A stretch of 64,000 nucleotides of DNA from Paenibacillus abyssi. GTDB taxonomy: Bacteria > Bacillota > Bacilli > Paenibacillales > Paenibacillaceae. The stretch is taken from positions 62,001 through 126,000 of the forward strand of contig NZ_BMGR01000006.1 in assembly GCF_014640295.1 (NCBI RefSeq). Direction: 5' to 3'. The notes beneath the pieces are model-generated. The model worked only from the letters and a program-made list of their open reading frames with translations. It had not been told where the DNA came from and ran no database searches. The position numbers and the translations under genes are program-made. Positions 43,915 through 53,823 of the stretch are shown one piece after another (the first letter of the stretch is position 1; each line of letters opens with the position of its first letter).

Positions 43915-44003
43915 CTTTTTTTCTCCCCTTTGGTATAAGATTGCGTCCTGCTTGTATTTATTTTGACGGTTCTCGACATCGAAAAACAGGTGGCATTTTC
44001 GTT

Positions 44004-44020
44004 AAAACATCGAATGTTTT
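44004..44020. promoter_or_regulatory. 17-bp palindrome upstream of the system C operon
   Basis: AAAACAT (44004-44010), CGA, ATGTTTT (44014-44020): a perfect 7-bp inverted repeat with a 3-bp spacer, 90 nt upstream of the binding protein start and after the regulator terminator. Candidate binding site for the adjacent YesN-type regulator. Confidence 0.45.
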
Positions 44021-44049
44021 GTGTTATTCAATGAAAACTTCAGGGATAA

Positions 44050-44076
44050 AACACAAAACCGGCCCAGCGGCCGGTT
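44050..44076 (-). terminator. Terminator after the system C two-component genes
   Basis: On the minus strand AACCGGCC, loop GCTG, GGCCGGTT (44076-44057), then TTTGTGTTTT. It lies 17 nt after the stop of the YesN-type gene. Confidence 0.78.
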
Positions 44077-44092
44077 CCGTTGTCCTGCGGTT

Positions 44093-45388
44093 TTACTCAT
44101 GATTGCGGTAATCACGGGGAGAATAATCCGTATATTTCTTGAAGATCATCGAGAAATACTTATAATCTTGAAAGCCGACCTTCTCTGCAATTTCATAGGT
44201 TTTGAGCCAGGTCGTTTTCAACAGCTTTTTTGCCTCCGCCACCCGATATTGATTAAGCCATTTCACGAATGTGATCCCCATCTCTTCCTTAAACACCTTG
44301 CTGAAATGGGCCGGTGTGACGTATACATGCCGGGCAAGATCGTTAAGGCCGATCTGCTTGTCGTAATGTTCTGCGATATACTGGATCGCCTCTTTGACCA
44401 ATTTTTTGGCGTTTCGTGCCGGATCCTCCTCGGACATGCCCTGCTGCGAGCCGTCCGGCAAGCTGTATGCATCGCTGAACATGAGGATGGCGCCTTTCCC
44501 ATTGATTCCTTTACGCCGGAGTGCAGTCACTGCTTCCTTATACGACGCATGCAGATCCATCATGTCCGCTCTTTGGGTGCCGATGCCGATACTAATGGAT
44601 AGCTTTAGGTATTTCCTGATATTTTCCTGAATTTCCTTACAATTGTCCCGAATATCAAGACCTTCTCTCGTATTGACAAGTCCGATCATTTTGTCGGACT
44701 CTCCATAACATACGAAGCCCGGAATGCGGGAGACCAGCGTCTCCTCAGCAATATTCATAACGGCAAACGAATAAGCCTCCTGCTCTTTGCGTGACAACCC
44801 TTCTGTGAACATGGCATAATCGTCGATTTCGATGACAAAAACCTGATAGGCCGGCCCGACCAGCTCGATGTTAAGCGTTCTGGCTTGATCAATGACCTCG
44901 CCACTGTCCGGCTTGAGATGGATCAGGCTGTTCATGAGCGCCAATTTAATTGCCGGCAGATTCTCATTAAATATTTTATTTTTGATAATCTCTCCCTGCC
45001 GATCCGAGCGTATCCTGCGCTGCTCGTCCCGCAGCTGCGTCAACAGCTCCACCAGCTTCTCGGCCATAATCGGTTTCAGCAGGTAATGGCGAATGCCGAT
45101 CGACATCGCTTCCTTCGCATATTGAAAATCCTCGTAACCGCTGAGCATCACGATTTCTATATCCGGATACTGCGCCTTCACCGCGTGCGCCAGCTCGATA
45201 CCGGTCATCACCGGCATACGGATATCGGTCAGGATAAGATCTACAGCATGCTCCTGCAGCAGATCAAGCGCTTCCCTCCCGTTCCTCGCCTGGGCAACGA
45301 ACGCGATGCCATGCTCACCCCATTCGATCGAGGTTGTAATCCCGCGCCGAACAACCAGTTCATCATCTACGAGCATCACGTTAAACAT
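44093..45388 (-). CDS. YesN-type response regulator with AraC DNA-binding domain (system C)
   Basis: 431 residues. The receiver domain has phosphoacceptor D55 in ILTDIRMPVMTG; the C-terminal AraC domain (about 330-428) has IGLNDLARHVYVTPAHFSKVF and EIAEKVGFQDYKYFSMIFKKYT. The middle contains SISIGIGTQ, as in many members of this family. It overlaps its kinase gene by 8 nt. It probably activates the transport operon at 43914 and perhaps the beta-mannosidase gene. Confidence 0.94.
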   Translation of the reverse strand: MFNVMLVDDELVVRRGITTSIEWGEHGIAFVAQARNGREALDLLQEHAVDLILTDIRMPVMTGIELAHAVKAQYPDIEIVMLSGYEDFQYAKEAMSIGIRHYLLKPIMAEKLVELLTQLRDEQRRIRSDRQGEIIKNKIFNENLPAIKLALMNSLIHLKPDSGEVIDQARTLNIELVGPAYQVFVIEIDDYAMFTEGLSRKEQEAYSFAVMNIAEETLVSRIPGFVCYGESDKMIGLVNTREGLDIRDNCKEIQENIRKYLKLSISIGIGTQRADMMDLHASYKEAVTALRRKGINGKGAILMFSDAYSLPDGSQQGMSEEDPARNAKKLVKEAIQYIAEHYDKQIGLNDLARHVYVTPAHFSKVFKEEMGITFVKWLNQYRVAEAKKLLKTTWLKTYEIAEKVGFQDYKYFSMIFKKYTDYSPRDYRNHE

Positions 45389-47123
45389 GGGCGTTCGTTC
45401 CTTTGAGCCACGGTTGTCTGACAGTCACCGTCGTTCCTTCCATGGGTACGCTGTGGAAGTCAATGCCGTAGGAGCCGCCGAAATTCAACTGGATGCGGTC
45501 GTTGATATTTTTAAGCGCAAGGCCCCGGTTGTCCTCCCCTGTCTGATGCAATAACGCGTTGACCGCCGCTTCGTCTGCGCCTGCGCCGTTGTCGGTAACC
45601 GTGTAAACCAGGTCGCCGCCTTCCCGGAAAATCCGGATGCGGATCGAACCTGAGCCTCCCTTTTGCTCGATACCGTGGCTGATTGCATTCTCCACCAGAG
45701 GCTGCAGTATGATTTTTGTCACTTTGCAATCCATGGCTTCCTCCTCCATATCGATCGTGAATAGGATCTCCTCTTCATATCGTTTCTGCTGAATAAGCAT
45801 ATAATAGTGCAGATGGTCGACTTCCCGGCTTACGGTGGTAAAGCCGCTGCCGCTGTTGAGTCCGATCCGGAACAGCTGCGACAGCGCATTGATCATAACA
45901 GATGTCTCGAACGCTTTTTCCATACGGCTCATCCAATAGATCAAATCCAGCGTATTATAGAGGAAATGCGGGTTTATCTGTTCCTCAAGCGCCTTGAGCT
46001 CGGCTTCCTTCTGCTTGATCTTCGATACATGCACTTCGTTGACCAATTCGTCCAGTTTATTGGACATCCGGTTAAAGCTCCGGGCAAGCAGCGTCATTTC
46101 ATCGTTGCCCCGCTCTTCCATCCGCATATTGAAGTTCTCATTCTCCACCTGTTTCATCAAGATACGGATCTGCTTGAGCGGCTTCAGCACCCTTGCCGCG
46201 AACAACAGGATAAACCCAATACAAATGACAAGACTGGCCGCAATCGTGATCGCAGTCACTCTACCAATGACATCGCCGGATTGAGAAATATAGTCATACG
46301 GGATCAACTGAACAATTTGCCATCCGATCGGCTGCATCCGGTCGAATATGGCCAAATATCTCTCTCCTTCGATTGTCGTGTTGAAGTGCCCGGCCGCCGC
46401 GCCTGCCATATTCGGATAGTGAGAGGCTGTGTCCAGCCGTGTGCCCGCTTCTTTGCCTGAGATCGTGGACAGAATCGTACCGTCACGGTCCAGCAAATAA
46501 AACTGTCCCTTATCCTGCACTTGTGTCCGGTACAGATCCCGGATGTCGCTCTCCAGAATATTGATTTTCATGAAGCCGAGCGGCCGGCTCAGGTTGTTGA
46601 CATCCCGAATTTCCCTAACCATGGAGATGGCGTTAACCTGCCTGGCGCCGATTGCTATGCTGTTAAAATACCACATTTCTTTCCCTCTAAGCTGCTGCAG
46701 CTGAAGGGTCCGCTCGCCGTCTACGGTGTTGCCGGCCCCTCTGACATCCAATCCGTTGCCGTAAGCGTCCTCAATATAAATGGAATATATGTATCTTTTG
46801 TTAAAAAGCTGGTCATTGAGAAGGCTCAGAATTTCCGGCTCCCGCTGGTGCCTGTTCTCTGTATTCGACAACAGCAAATAGTCGTTTAACACATTGTTCT
46901 GAATCAGATTCAGCGATATCGTCTCCACATCATTCATTATAAACGTCAGGTTGTTCGCGATTTGCTCGGCATTGACGAGATTCAAATCGATAACTTGGCT
47001 CCGCACCATCTGAATCGATTCTCTATAAGAGAAGGTACTGACCAGAAGCAGCGGAAGCAGCGTAATGATCAGGGAAAACATCAAAATTTTGGACCTTAAG
47101 CCGAAAAATCTCTTTCTGTGCAT
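45381..47123 (-). CDS. YesM-type sensor histidine kinase (system C)
   Basis: 580 residues. Membrane segments at about 12-32 and 290-312 flank a large extracellular Cache-like sensor (EQIANNLTFIMNDVETISLN, FYLLDRDGTILSTISG). HAMP, the His_kinase motif with His in LEEQINPHFLYNTLDLIYWM, and the HATPase domain (LVENAISHGI, VTDNGAGADE, GLALKNINDRI) follow. Typical partner of the following YesN-type regulator. Confidence 0.94.
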   Translation of the reverse strand: MHRKRFFGLRSKILMFSLIITLLPLLLVSTFSYRESIQMVRSQVIDLNLVNAEQIANNLTFIMNDVETISLNLIQNNVLNDYLLLSNTENRHQREPEILSLLNDQLFNKRYIYSIYIEDAYGNGLDVRGAGNTVDGERTLQLQQLRGKEMWYFNSIAIGARQVNAISMVREIRDVNNLSRPLGFMKINILESDIRDLYRTQVQDKGQFYLLDRDGTILSTISGKEAGTRLDTASHYPNMAGAAAGHFNTTIEGERYLAIFDRMQPIGWQIVQLIPYDYISQSGDVIGRVTAITIAASLVICIGFILLFAARVLKPLKQIRILMKQVENENFNMRMEERGNDEMTLLARSFNRMSNKLDELVNEVHVSKIKQKEAELKALEEQINPHFLYNTLDLIYWMSRMEKAFETSVMINALSQLFRIGLNSGSGFTTVSREVDHLHYYMLIQQKRYEEEILFTIDMEEEAMDCKVTKIILQPLVENAISHGIEQKGGSGSIRIRIFREGGDLVYTVTDNGAGADEAAVNALLHQTGEDNRGLALKNINDRIQLNFGGSYGIDFHSVPMEGTTVTVRQPWLKGTNAHV

Positions 47124-47159
47124 ACATACACCACCGAATTACAGGATGCATCCGATCAT

Positions 47160-47211
47160 ACCATAAAAGAAGGAGCTGTCCCATAAGTCATACAATGACT
47201 CGGGCAGCCCC
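47160..47211 (-). terminator. Terminator of the beta-mannosidase gene
   Basis: On the minus strand GGGGCTGCCCGAGTCAT and ATGACTTATGGGACAGCTCC pair with one small bulge (47211-47172), followed by TTCTTTTATGG. It separates the beta-mannosidase from the kinase gene. Confidence 0.75.
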
Positions 47212-47226
47212 GTCAACGAATATAGA

Positions 47227-49710
47227 TCAAGCAAGGTCGTACAAGGAGGTCACACGCAGCTGCTGCTTCAGCTGCTCCAGCGTCAGTGCCTCGGACAAGC
47301 TGGATTTATCAAGCACAACCTCCCTGGAGGCGCTGCCCGACAGATCAAAGAAGTTATCGTCGAACCGGCCGTCCGCTTCCGCCAGCTGCAGTCCGACGTA
47401 CTTGGCGAACGCTTCCGCACGCAGGCCAATGACGAACCCATCTTTCGTCTCGCTGACCTCAACTGCGATCTGCGGGTCAAGGAAATCAAAATGTTTGGCC
47501 TTCGTGAACAGTACGGTGCCGCCGCTCACTTCTCTGCCGTCTGCGACGAACATAAATTCCAGGTACGATTGTCTCATGGCAAGGCCGGTGCTCAGCTCTT
47601 CCCTGAAATCCAATGCAATTCCCTGCTTTGCCTGAAGCGCATCGACGGTAATTTCCGCGCTGCCTTCTTTCACGATGCCGCTTCTGTGGTCTCTCAGCTT
47701 CCAGTGAATCGTCCCGCTGACCAAAGACATCGTTTCATTCGTTACATGAAGCGTTACGCCTGTGCCCTCCTCGCATGCGGATAAAAGAACCGGCGCGTAG
47801 AACCGCTTCGCAAAATAATGCAGCGCCTTCCAGCGTCCGTAGTAATCAATGCTGGACCACGAAGCGACCGGCCAGCAATCGTTGAGCTGCCAATAAATCG
47901 AACCCATACAGCGGCCTCGGTTGCGGCGCCAGTGCTCGACACCGTATTTAATCGCTTCCGCCTGCAGCAGTTGGGATGCATACACCATCGATTCAAAATC
48001 CTTAGGATACTTAAAGTTCTCCGACAGATAATACAGAATTTTGCCGTTTGCCGCACCGTTCTTCTGATGCTTCTCCATCACATAAGAAAAGATATTCCGG
48101 TCTTGCGGCAGCGTGAACGATTCGATCGTCTTCATATCGGGGAACGACTGGAAGCCGAACTCCGAACAGAAGCGGAAATAGAAATTGCGGTAATCGGTGA
48201 ACGGCTTCAGACCATGCCAGACATCCCAGTAATGAACGTCGCCGTAGTTCTCGCTGTTTGGCTTGTCGAAGCTTCCGCCGGAGGAAGGAGACGACGGCCA
48301 ATAGAAGCGCTGCGGATCGTATTTCTTTACTACGTCGGAGAGGACAACCTCGAACTGCTTGATATAATCCGCGCGTAGTCTCGGGATTTTCTCGAAGAAA
48401 TCCCACTCCTCCCATCCCCATTCCATCTCGTTGTTTCCGCACCACAGCGCCAGACTTGCATGATGGCGGAGACGCTTGACGTTGTCGATTGCCTCTTGGC
48501 GGATGTTCTCGGTAAAGGCGTCAGTCATCTCATAGACAGCACACGCGAACAGGAAATCCTGCCACACGATCAGACCGTATTTGTCGCACAGCGCATAGAA
48601 TTCATTACTTGGATAAAATCCGCCGCCCCATATGCGGATACAATTGAAATTCGCTTCGATGCAGTCCAGCAGAAGCCTTTCCGTCTGCTCGATCGATACC
48701 CGGGTCAACACATTATCTTCCGGAATATAATTGGCGCCTTGAGCGAAAATTTCCACACCGTTTACCTCGAACGCAAAGCTCTCGCCCCATTGGTCCGGCT
48801 CCCGGTTCACACGGAGCGTGCGAAGGCCGATAGTGTATTGCTTCCCCTCCAGCAAGCTGCCTTCCTGCACAATACGCACTTCCACCGTATACAGCGGCTG
48901 CTCTCCGTATCCGTTCGGCCACCAAAGCTCGGGATCGGCGATTTCGACCTGGAATTGAACCGCCGCCCTATCCAGTCTGTCCTTGTTCAGCACAGCTTTA
49001 CCCGTGTACACGACCCTGCTTCCGTCCGTCCCCTTGACGATCAATTCCGCTTCTGCCTGCTCCTCAGTCCACACAAGAGCGGAGACATCGACGCTCAGCT
49101 TTACTGAACCGTTACGGTGCTCCTGGGCGATATACACATCATGAAGCCGTGCCGCAGTATGCGATACAATCGAAATGTTGCGCCAGATTCCGGCATCCGG
49201 AAGCTTCGGGCCCCAGTCCCAGCCGAACATGGAGTGTACCTTACGGAGGTGGGGGAAACCCGGCAGCGCATCGGATACGCCATACAGTGGGTTGGCGGCA
49301 TGACGCTCGGCTACGAACCGGTTCGGTGAGGAAAATACGATTCGCAGCTCGTTCTCTCCTTCGACAACCCGCCCTTTGATATCAAATTCATAGGTACGGT
49401 GCATATTATCCGTAGAAGCAAGCGTTTGCCCATTGAGAATAATCCGGGCCAATGTATCGAGACCTTCGCAGCGGAGCAGCAATTGGTCTCCGGCAAGCGC
49501 CTCGGAGGTAAGCTCAAATGTCCTCGTATACTCGTAATCGTCATCCATCAATGCGAGAGCCGCATCTTCGTTATCACGGTAAAACGGATCCTCCATTCTG
49601 CCGCTGCGCAGCAAGTCCGCATAGACCGAGCCGGGAACAACGGCCTCCATCCATTCTGTATCCTGAGTCCGCTTCATCTGCCAGCGGCCGTTCAAATCAA
49701 TGGTAATCAT
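47227..49710 (-). CDS. Glycoside hydrolase family 2 beta-mannosidase
   Basis: 827 residues, usual for bacterial GH2 beta-mannosidases. A sugar-binding beta domain (LNGRWQMKRT, VPGSVYADLLRSG) leads to the immunoglobulin-like domain and the TIM barrel, with the signature NFNCIRIWGGGFYPSNEFYA. Catalytic acid/base E428 is in WCGNNEMEWG and nucleophile E517 in FCSEFGFQS. No signal peptide, so it cleaves imported beta-mannosides or manno-oligosaccharides in the cytoplasm. It has its own terminator and lies divergent from an AraC-family regulator. Confidence 0.94.
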   Translation of the reverse strand: MITIDLNGRWQMKRTQDTEWMEAVVPGSVYADLLRSGRMEDPFYRDNEDAALALMDDDYEYTRTFELTSEALAGDQLLLRCEGLDTLARIILNGQTLASTDNMHRTYEFDIKGRVVEGENELRIVFSSPNRFVAERHAANPLYGVSDALPGFPHLRKVHSMFGWDWGPKLPDAGIWRNISIVSHTAARLHDVYIAQEHRNGSVKLSVDVSALVWTEEQAEAELIVKGTDGSRVVYTGKAVLNKDRLDRAAVQFQVEIADPELWWPNGYGEQPLYTVEVRIVQEGSLLEGKQYTIGLRTLRVNREPDQWGESFAFEVNGVEIFAQGANYIPEDNVLTRVSIEQTERLLLDCIEANFNCIRIWGGGFYPSNEFYALCDKYGLIVWQDFLFACAVYEMTDAFTENIRQEAIDNVKRLRHHASLALWCGNNEMEWGWEEWDFFEKIPRLRADYIKQFEVVLSDVVKKYDPQRFYWPSSPSSGGSFDKPNSENYGDVHYWDVWHGLKPFTDYRNFYFRFCSEFGFQSFPDMKTIESFTLPQDRNIFSYVMEKHQKNGAANGKILYYLSENFKYPKDFESMVYASQLLQAEAIKYGVEHWRRNRGRCMGSIYWQLNDCWPVASWSSIDYYGRWKALHYFAKRFYAPVLLSACEEGTGVTLHVTNETMSLVSGTIHWKLRDHRSGIVKEGSAEITVDALQAKQGIALDFREELSTGLAMRQSYLEFMFVADGREVSGGTVLFTKAKHFDFLDPQIAVEVSETKDGFVIGLRAEAFAKYVGLQLAEADGRFDDNFFDLSGSASREVVLDKSSLSEALTLEQLKQQLRVTSLYDLA

Positions 49711-49817
49711 GCTGTCATCTCCTTGTATCTTTAGGGATACACCTATGGTAAGATGAATTCACGCGAAAATCATAACCGTTTTTCGGGTTCTTATCTCCAT
49801 TCTTCGGGAGGCTAGAG

Positions 49818-50690
49818 ATGACCTCGATTTATCCCTATTACTTTACCGACTATCACAGGGTTCATCCGGATATGCCCTTTACGATCGATATCCATCTGAT
49901 TGACAGATTCCCGGCGCACCGCCACGATTTCCTGGAAATTTCGCTTGTCATCGAAGGAAGCGGCAAAGAAATCGTGAACGGCGTTGAGCATCCTATGGAG
50001 CCGGGCACCCTTACACTGGTGCTCCCTTTTCAATTCCACGAGCTTCGCGCCGATCCGGGTTCGACGCTGAAGCTCTATAATTGCATGTTCAGCGTGGAGC
50101 TGCTTACAGACACCCGTGAATCCGCAGCGGGCTTCGCCGAGCTGCTGCTTGGCGGAGAGGACGACCGTCCGACCTTCTTTCAGCTCACTGATAAACATGC
50201 AACGGATATGGCTCGCATCTTCCAGGAAATGCTCGAAGAATTTGAAGGCAGGCGGACCTGGCGAATCGCTATTCTAAAGGCAAAACTTATGGAAACCATG
50301 ATCCGGGTAGACCGTCTTCGCAGCGACTTCCATCAGCAGGCATCCATCCCCGTGCCAAAACGCGGGGAGCTGCCAGATTCAATCTGGAAGGTGATCCGTT
50401 ACATGCATGTCCATTACAGGGACGCCCTCACCCTGTCCGGGCTCGCCGAGACCTTCCACTTCAACGAGACTTACCTGAGCGAACAAATCAAACGCCACGC
50501 CGGCGTAAACTTCATCGACCTGCTTCATGAGATCCGTCTCCGCCATGCTTGCTCTCTGCTCGTCTCCACGGAAATGACAGTGTCGGACATCGCCTACGAG
50601 ATCGGCTACGGTTCCTCCAATACGCTGTACAAAGCTTTTCAGAAATATAAAGGCGTAACGCCGGGGAGCTACCGGAGCGGCATAAATTGA
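49818..50690 (+). CDS. AraC-family regulator with cupin-like sensor domain
   Basis: 290 residues. The N-terminal half resembles an AraC cupin (HRHDFLEISLVIEGSGKEIV, MEPGTLTLVLPFQFHEL), usually for sugar binding. The C-terminal half has two helix-turn-helix motifs (LTLSGLAETFHFNETYLSEQ; TVSDIAYEIGYGSSNTLYKA). Divergent from the beta-mannosidase gene and so a likely direct regulator of it, in parallel to the two-component system. GGGAGG precedes the ATG. Confidence 0.92.
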   Translation: MTSIYPYYFTDYHRVHPDMPFTIDIHLIDRFPAHRHDFLEISLVIEGSGKEIVNGVEHPMEPGTLTLVLPFQFHELRADPGSTLKLYNCMFSVELLTDTRESAAGFAELLLGGEDDRPTFFQLTDKHATDMARIFQEMLEEFEGRRTWRIAILKAKLMETMIRVDRLRSDFHQQASIPVPKRGELPDSIWKVIRYMHVHYRDALTLSGLAETFHFNETYLSEQIKRHAGVNFIDLLHEIRLRHACSLLVSTEMTVSDIAYEIGYGSSNTLYKAFQKYKGVTPGSYRSGIN

Positions 50691-50751
50691 CATCACAGCG
50701 GATCTTCCATATTCGGCAGTATAATTAACCCGATTAGGTCCGGTGGCGCGC

Positions 50752-50782
50752 AAAAAAAAGATACCCAAAGTTGACGGGTACC
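50752..50782 (-). terminator. Terminator of the first peptide transporter operon
   Basis: On the minus strand GGTACCC (50782-50776), a 9-nt loop, GGGTATC (50766-50760), then eight T residues (50759-50752). It lies about 50 nt after the OppF-type stop. Confidence 0.82.
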
Positions 50783-50829
50783 ATAAAGCTACTGTAAACA
50801 GCTTAGTCTCGACAGTTTCCTACTTCACT

Positions 50830-51843
50830 TCACGAATACGCCCGCTCCATCGAGCCGTTTTGAATCTCTTCCATGTAGTGGCAAGCCGCTTGATGGCCCC
50901 CGGCTGCACCTTCCGCTGTGCGAAGCTGGGGGATCTCCTCCTTGCAGCGGTCCGTCGCATAGGGACAGCGGGTATGAAATACGCAGCCTGGCGGAGGATC
51001 AATGGGCGACGGTACATCGCCCTTCAGGATGATTCTCTCCTTTTTTCGATCCGGGTCAAGGACGGGGATCGCAGATAACAGCGCACGGGTATAAGGATGC
51101 TGCGGATGTTCGAATAAAGAGGTCTTATCCGCAACTTCCACGATGCGTCCCACATACATGACGATGATCCGGTCGGAAATATGGCGCACGACGCCAAGGT
51201 CATGGGAAATGAACAAGTAGGTCAGCTTGAATTCCCTCTGCAGCCTTTTTAACAGATTAAGCACCTGTGCCTGGATAGAAACATCCAGCGCCGACACGGC
51301 TTCATCGCAAATGATGAGCTTCGGGTTGACCGACAGAGCCCGGGCGATGCCGATCCGCTGCCGTTGACCACCGCTGAATTCGTGAGGATAACGATCCGCT
51401 TGATAAGCGGCTAAACCTACGGTCTCCAGAAGCTCGATCACCCGGTGCCGGCGCTTGCTCTTCGGTACGACGTTTTGAATCTCCATCGCCTCTTCGAGAA
51501 TCTCGCCAGCGGTCTGCCTGGGATTCAAGGAGGCATAGGGATCCTGAAAAATGATCTGCAAATCTTTGCGTTTCTTATTCATTTGCCGCTTGTTCAAAGC
51601 CAGCAGGTTGCTGCCCTCAAAGATAATCTCCCCCGATGTTGGTTCATCCAGCCGCATAATCGCTCTTCCCGTAGTCGATTTGCCGCAGCCCGATTCTCCC
51701 ACGATGCTGACCGTTTCACCCTCGTAGATCGTGAAGGAAATATCATCCACTGCTTTAACATGATTGACGATGCGTCCGAGAAAACCGCCCTTGATCGGAA
51801 AATGCTGTTTTAAATGTTTGACATTCAGCAGTTCTGTCTTCAC
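50830..51843 (-). CDS. Peptide-type ABC transporter ATPase, OppF/DppF class (importer 1)
   Basis: 337 residues. Walker [11 protein letters not shown]-loop [13 protein letters not shown], signature [15 protein letters not shown], Walker [13 protein letters not shown] and the C-terminal oligopeptide-transporter extension with [18 protein letters not shown] (Fe-S-binding-like cysteines usual in this class). The GTG at 51843 overlaps the OppD-type stop (GTGA) and is chosen over the longer open frame. Last gene of a four-gene operon. Confidence 0.92.
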   Translation of the reverse strand: MKTELLNVKHLKQHFPIKGGFLGRIVNHVKAVDDISFTIYEGETVSIVGESGCGKSTTGRAIMRLDEPTSGEIIFEGSNLLALNKRQMNKKRKDLQIIFQDPYASLNPRQTAGEILEEAMEIQNVVPKSKRRHRVIELLETVGLAAYQADRYPHEFSGGQRQRIGIARALSVNPKLIICDEAVSALDVSIQAQVLNLLKRLQREFKLTYLFISHDLGVVRHISDRIIVMYVGRIVEVADKTSLFEHPQHPYTRALLSAIPVLDPDRKKERIILKGDVPSPIDPPPGCVFHTRCPYATDRCKEEIPQLRTAEGAAGGHQAACHYMEEIQNGSMERAYS

Positions 51844-52856
51844 GGTGTTCGATTCACCTCCGGCTGCTGTCCCCACTTATCGGTATAAATCCAGCATCGA
51901 ACTTGACTACGGTCCTCCAGTTTATTCAACTCCGGCAGCTGTTCAAAGCAGATTTTCGCCGCGTGCGGACAACGCGGCGCAAACCGGCAGCCTTCCGGCA
52001 GCTCGAAGGGGCTGGGCACGGAACCTTTGATCGCTTCCAGCTCCTCTTTATCGACGTCGTGGCGCGGCAGTGAATTCAACAGGCCTACTGTATACGGGTG
52101 TTTTGGCGCTGTGAACAAGGTTCTCACATCGGCATATTCAACGACCTTCCCACAGTACATAACCGCGACATCATCGCATGTTTCGGCAACAACGCCAAGA
52201 TCGTGCGTGATAATAATAACGGACATGTGCAATTTTTGCTGCAAATCTTTGATCAGCTCCAAGATCTGCGCTTGAATCGTAACGTCCAGCGCAGTCGTCG
52301 GTTCATCTGCGATCAGTACATCGGGATTGCAGGCTAGAGCAATGGCGATCATAATCCGCTGTCTCATGCCCCCTGACAGCTCGAATGGATACTGATGAAC
52401 CCTTTTTTCCGGGGATGGGATGCCGACCAGCCTGAGCATGTCCACCGCTTTTGACATCGCCTGTTTTTTGTTCATGTTTTCGTGAATTTGATAAACCTCG
52501 GCAATTTGTTCGCCAACGGTGTAGACCGGATTGAGGGATGTCATCGGTTCCTGGAAAATCATCGATATATTGTTGCCCCGTATGCTGCGCATTTGCTTCT
52601 CGGATTTTTTGAGCAGGTCTGCTCCGTTGTACAGCAGTTCGCCGGCCACGATCCTTCCCGGATTGAAAATCAACCGGAGAATCGACAGTGCCATGATGCT
52701 CTTCCCCGAACCTGATTCGCCTACGATACCCAGTGTTTTCCCTTTAGGAACGTTCAAGCTGATTCCGTCTACAGCCTTCACTTCTCCGCCTTCCGTAAAA
52801 TAAGAGGTCCGCAAATCCCGGATTTCCAGTACCGCTGTTTTATTAACCAATGTCAT
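51840..52856 (-). CDS. Peptide-type ABC transporter ATPase, OppD/DppD class (importer 1)
   Basis: 338 residues from the ATG at 52856 (preceded by GAGAGGAGA). Walker [10 protein letters not shown], signature [15 protein letters not shown], Walker [21 protein letters not shown] and the C-terminal [17 protein letters not shown] extension mark the OppD half of the heterodimeric ATPase. It lies 26 nt after the permease gene and overlaps the OppF-type gene by 4 nt. Confidence 0.93.
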   Translation of the reverse strand: MTLVNKTAVLEIRDLRTSYFTEGGEVKAVDGISLNVPKGKTLGIVGESGSGKSIMALSILRLIFNPGRIVAGELLYNGADLLKKSEKQMRSIRGNNISMIFQEPMTSLNPVYTVGEQIAEVYQIHENMNKKQAMSKAVDMLRLVGIPSPEKRVHQYPFELSGGMRQRIMIAIALACNPDVLIADEPTTALDVTIQAQILELIKDLQQKLHMSVIIITHDLGVVAETCDDVAVMYCGKVVEYADVRTLFTAPKHPYTVGLLNSLPRHDVDKEELEAIKGSVPSPFELPEGCRFAPRCPHAAKICFEQLPELNKLEDRSQVRCWIYTDKWGQQPEVNRTP

Positions 52857-52882
52857 ATCTCTCCTCTCTTCTGGCATGGTGA

Positions 52883-53806
52883 TTAGTTGAGATCGATACG
52901 TTTATTGAAATATCTATAGGAGATGTCTACCAACAAATTGACGAATACAAACATCAAGGAGAGAACCAGCACGGTTCCCTGCACGACCGGAAAGTCTCTG
53001 GCGCGGATAGAGTCAATGACGTATCTTCCCATCCCATTGACGGCGAAGACCGTTTCCGTTAAGACGGCCCCGCCGAGAAATCCGCCAAATTCCAGGCCAA
53101 TGACGGTAATGACCGGGATCATCGCATTCTTCAGTGCATGCCTGTAGATGACGACGCGCTCACGTACGCCTTTAGCCCTTGCAGTGCGGATGTAATCCTG
53201 GCCAATCACCTCCAGCATGCTCGAACGGGTCATGCGGGCTATAATTGCCGCTCCGCCTGTTCCCAGTGTGATCACCGGAAGAACGTTCTGCGACCACGTC
53301 CCCCATCCAGAAGGACGAAACCAGCCGAGATCGACCGCAAAATATTGGATCAGGATGAGCCCCAGCCAAAAGTTCGGCATGGACAGGCCAAATAGAGCAA
53401 TGATCATAATCCCGACATCAGCAGCCGAATTTCGCTTCACGGCCGATATAATCCCAGCGGTAAGTCCAAGAAAGACTGCCAGAATCGTACTGTAAACGGC
53501 CAGCTCCATCGTAATCCAAAACCTGCTTGTGAAAATTTCATCCGTGATCGGGCGGCTGCTTCGGATGGAATCTCCCAAGTCGCCCTGCAACAGACCGCCG
53601 ATATAATTAAAGTACTGCACCGGTATAGGTTCGTTTAATCCAAGGTTTTCCCTGATTTGATCTACCTGCTCCTGAGGCACGCCCTCGCCGACGATCACTT
53701 GTGCCGCATCCCCGGGTATAAGATGCATCAACAAAAATACAATGATCGTTACCCCGATGATTACGGGAATCGTCTGCAGCAGCCTGCGAATGATATATTG
53801 GAACAA
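52883..53806 (-). CDS. Peptide-type ABC transporter permease, OppB/DppB class (importer 1)
   Basis: 307 residues with six predicted membrane segments. The N-terminus ([19 protein letters not shown]) and the LDEA-type loop [20 protein letters not shown] are typical of the DppB/GsiC permease group. Together with the OppC-type gene 17 nt upstream it forms the membrane channel. The substrate is likely a small peptide or glutathione. Confidence 0.93.
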   Translation of the reverse strand: MFQYIIRRLLQTIPVIIGVTIIVFLLMHLIPGDAAQVIVGEGVPQEQVDQIRENLGLNEPIPVQYFNYIGGLLQGDLGDSIRSSRPITDEIFTSRFWITMELAVYSTILAVFLGLTAGIISAVKRNSAADVGIMIIALFGLSMPNFWLGLILIQYFAVDLGWFRPSGWGTWSQNVLPVITLGTGGAAIIARMTRSSMLEVIGQDYIRTARAKGVRERVVIYRHALKNAMIPVITVIGLEFGGFLGGAVLTETVFAVNGMGRYVIDSIRARDFPVVQGTVLVLSLMFVFVNLLVDISYRYFNKRIDLN

Positions 53807-53823
53807 TATGCTGCCCCCCCTTC

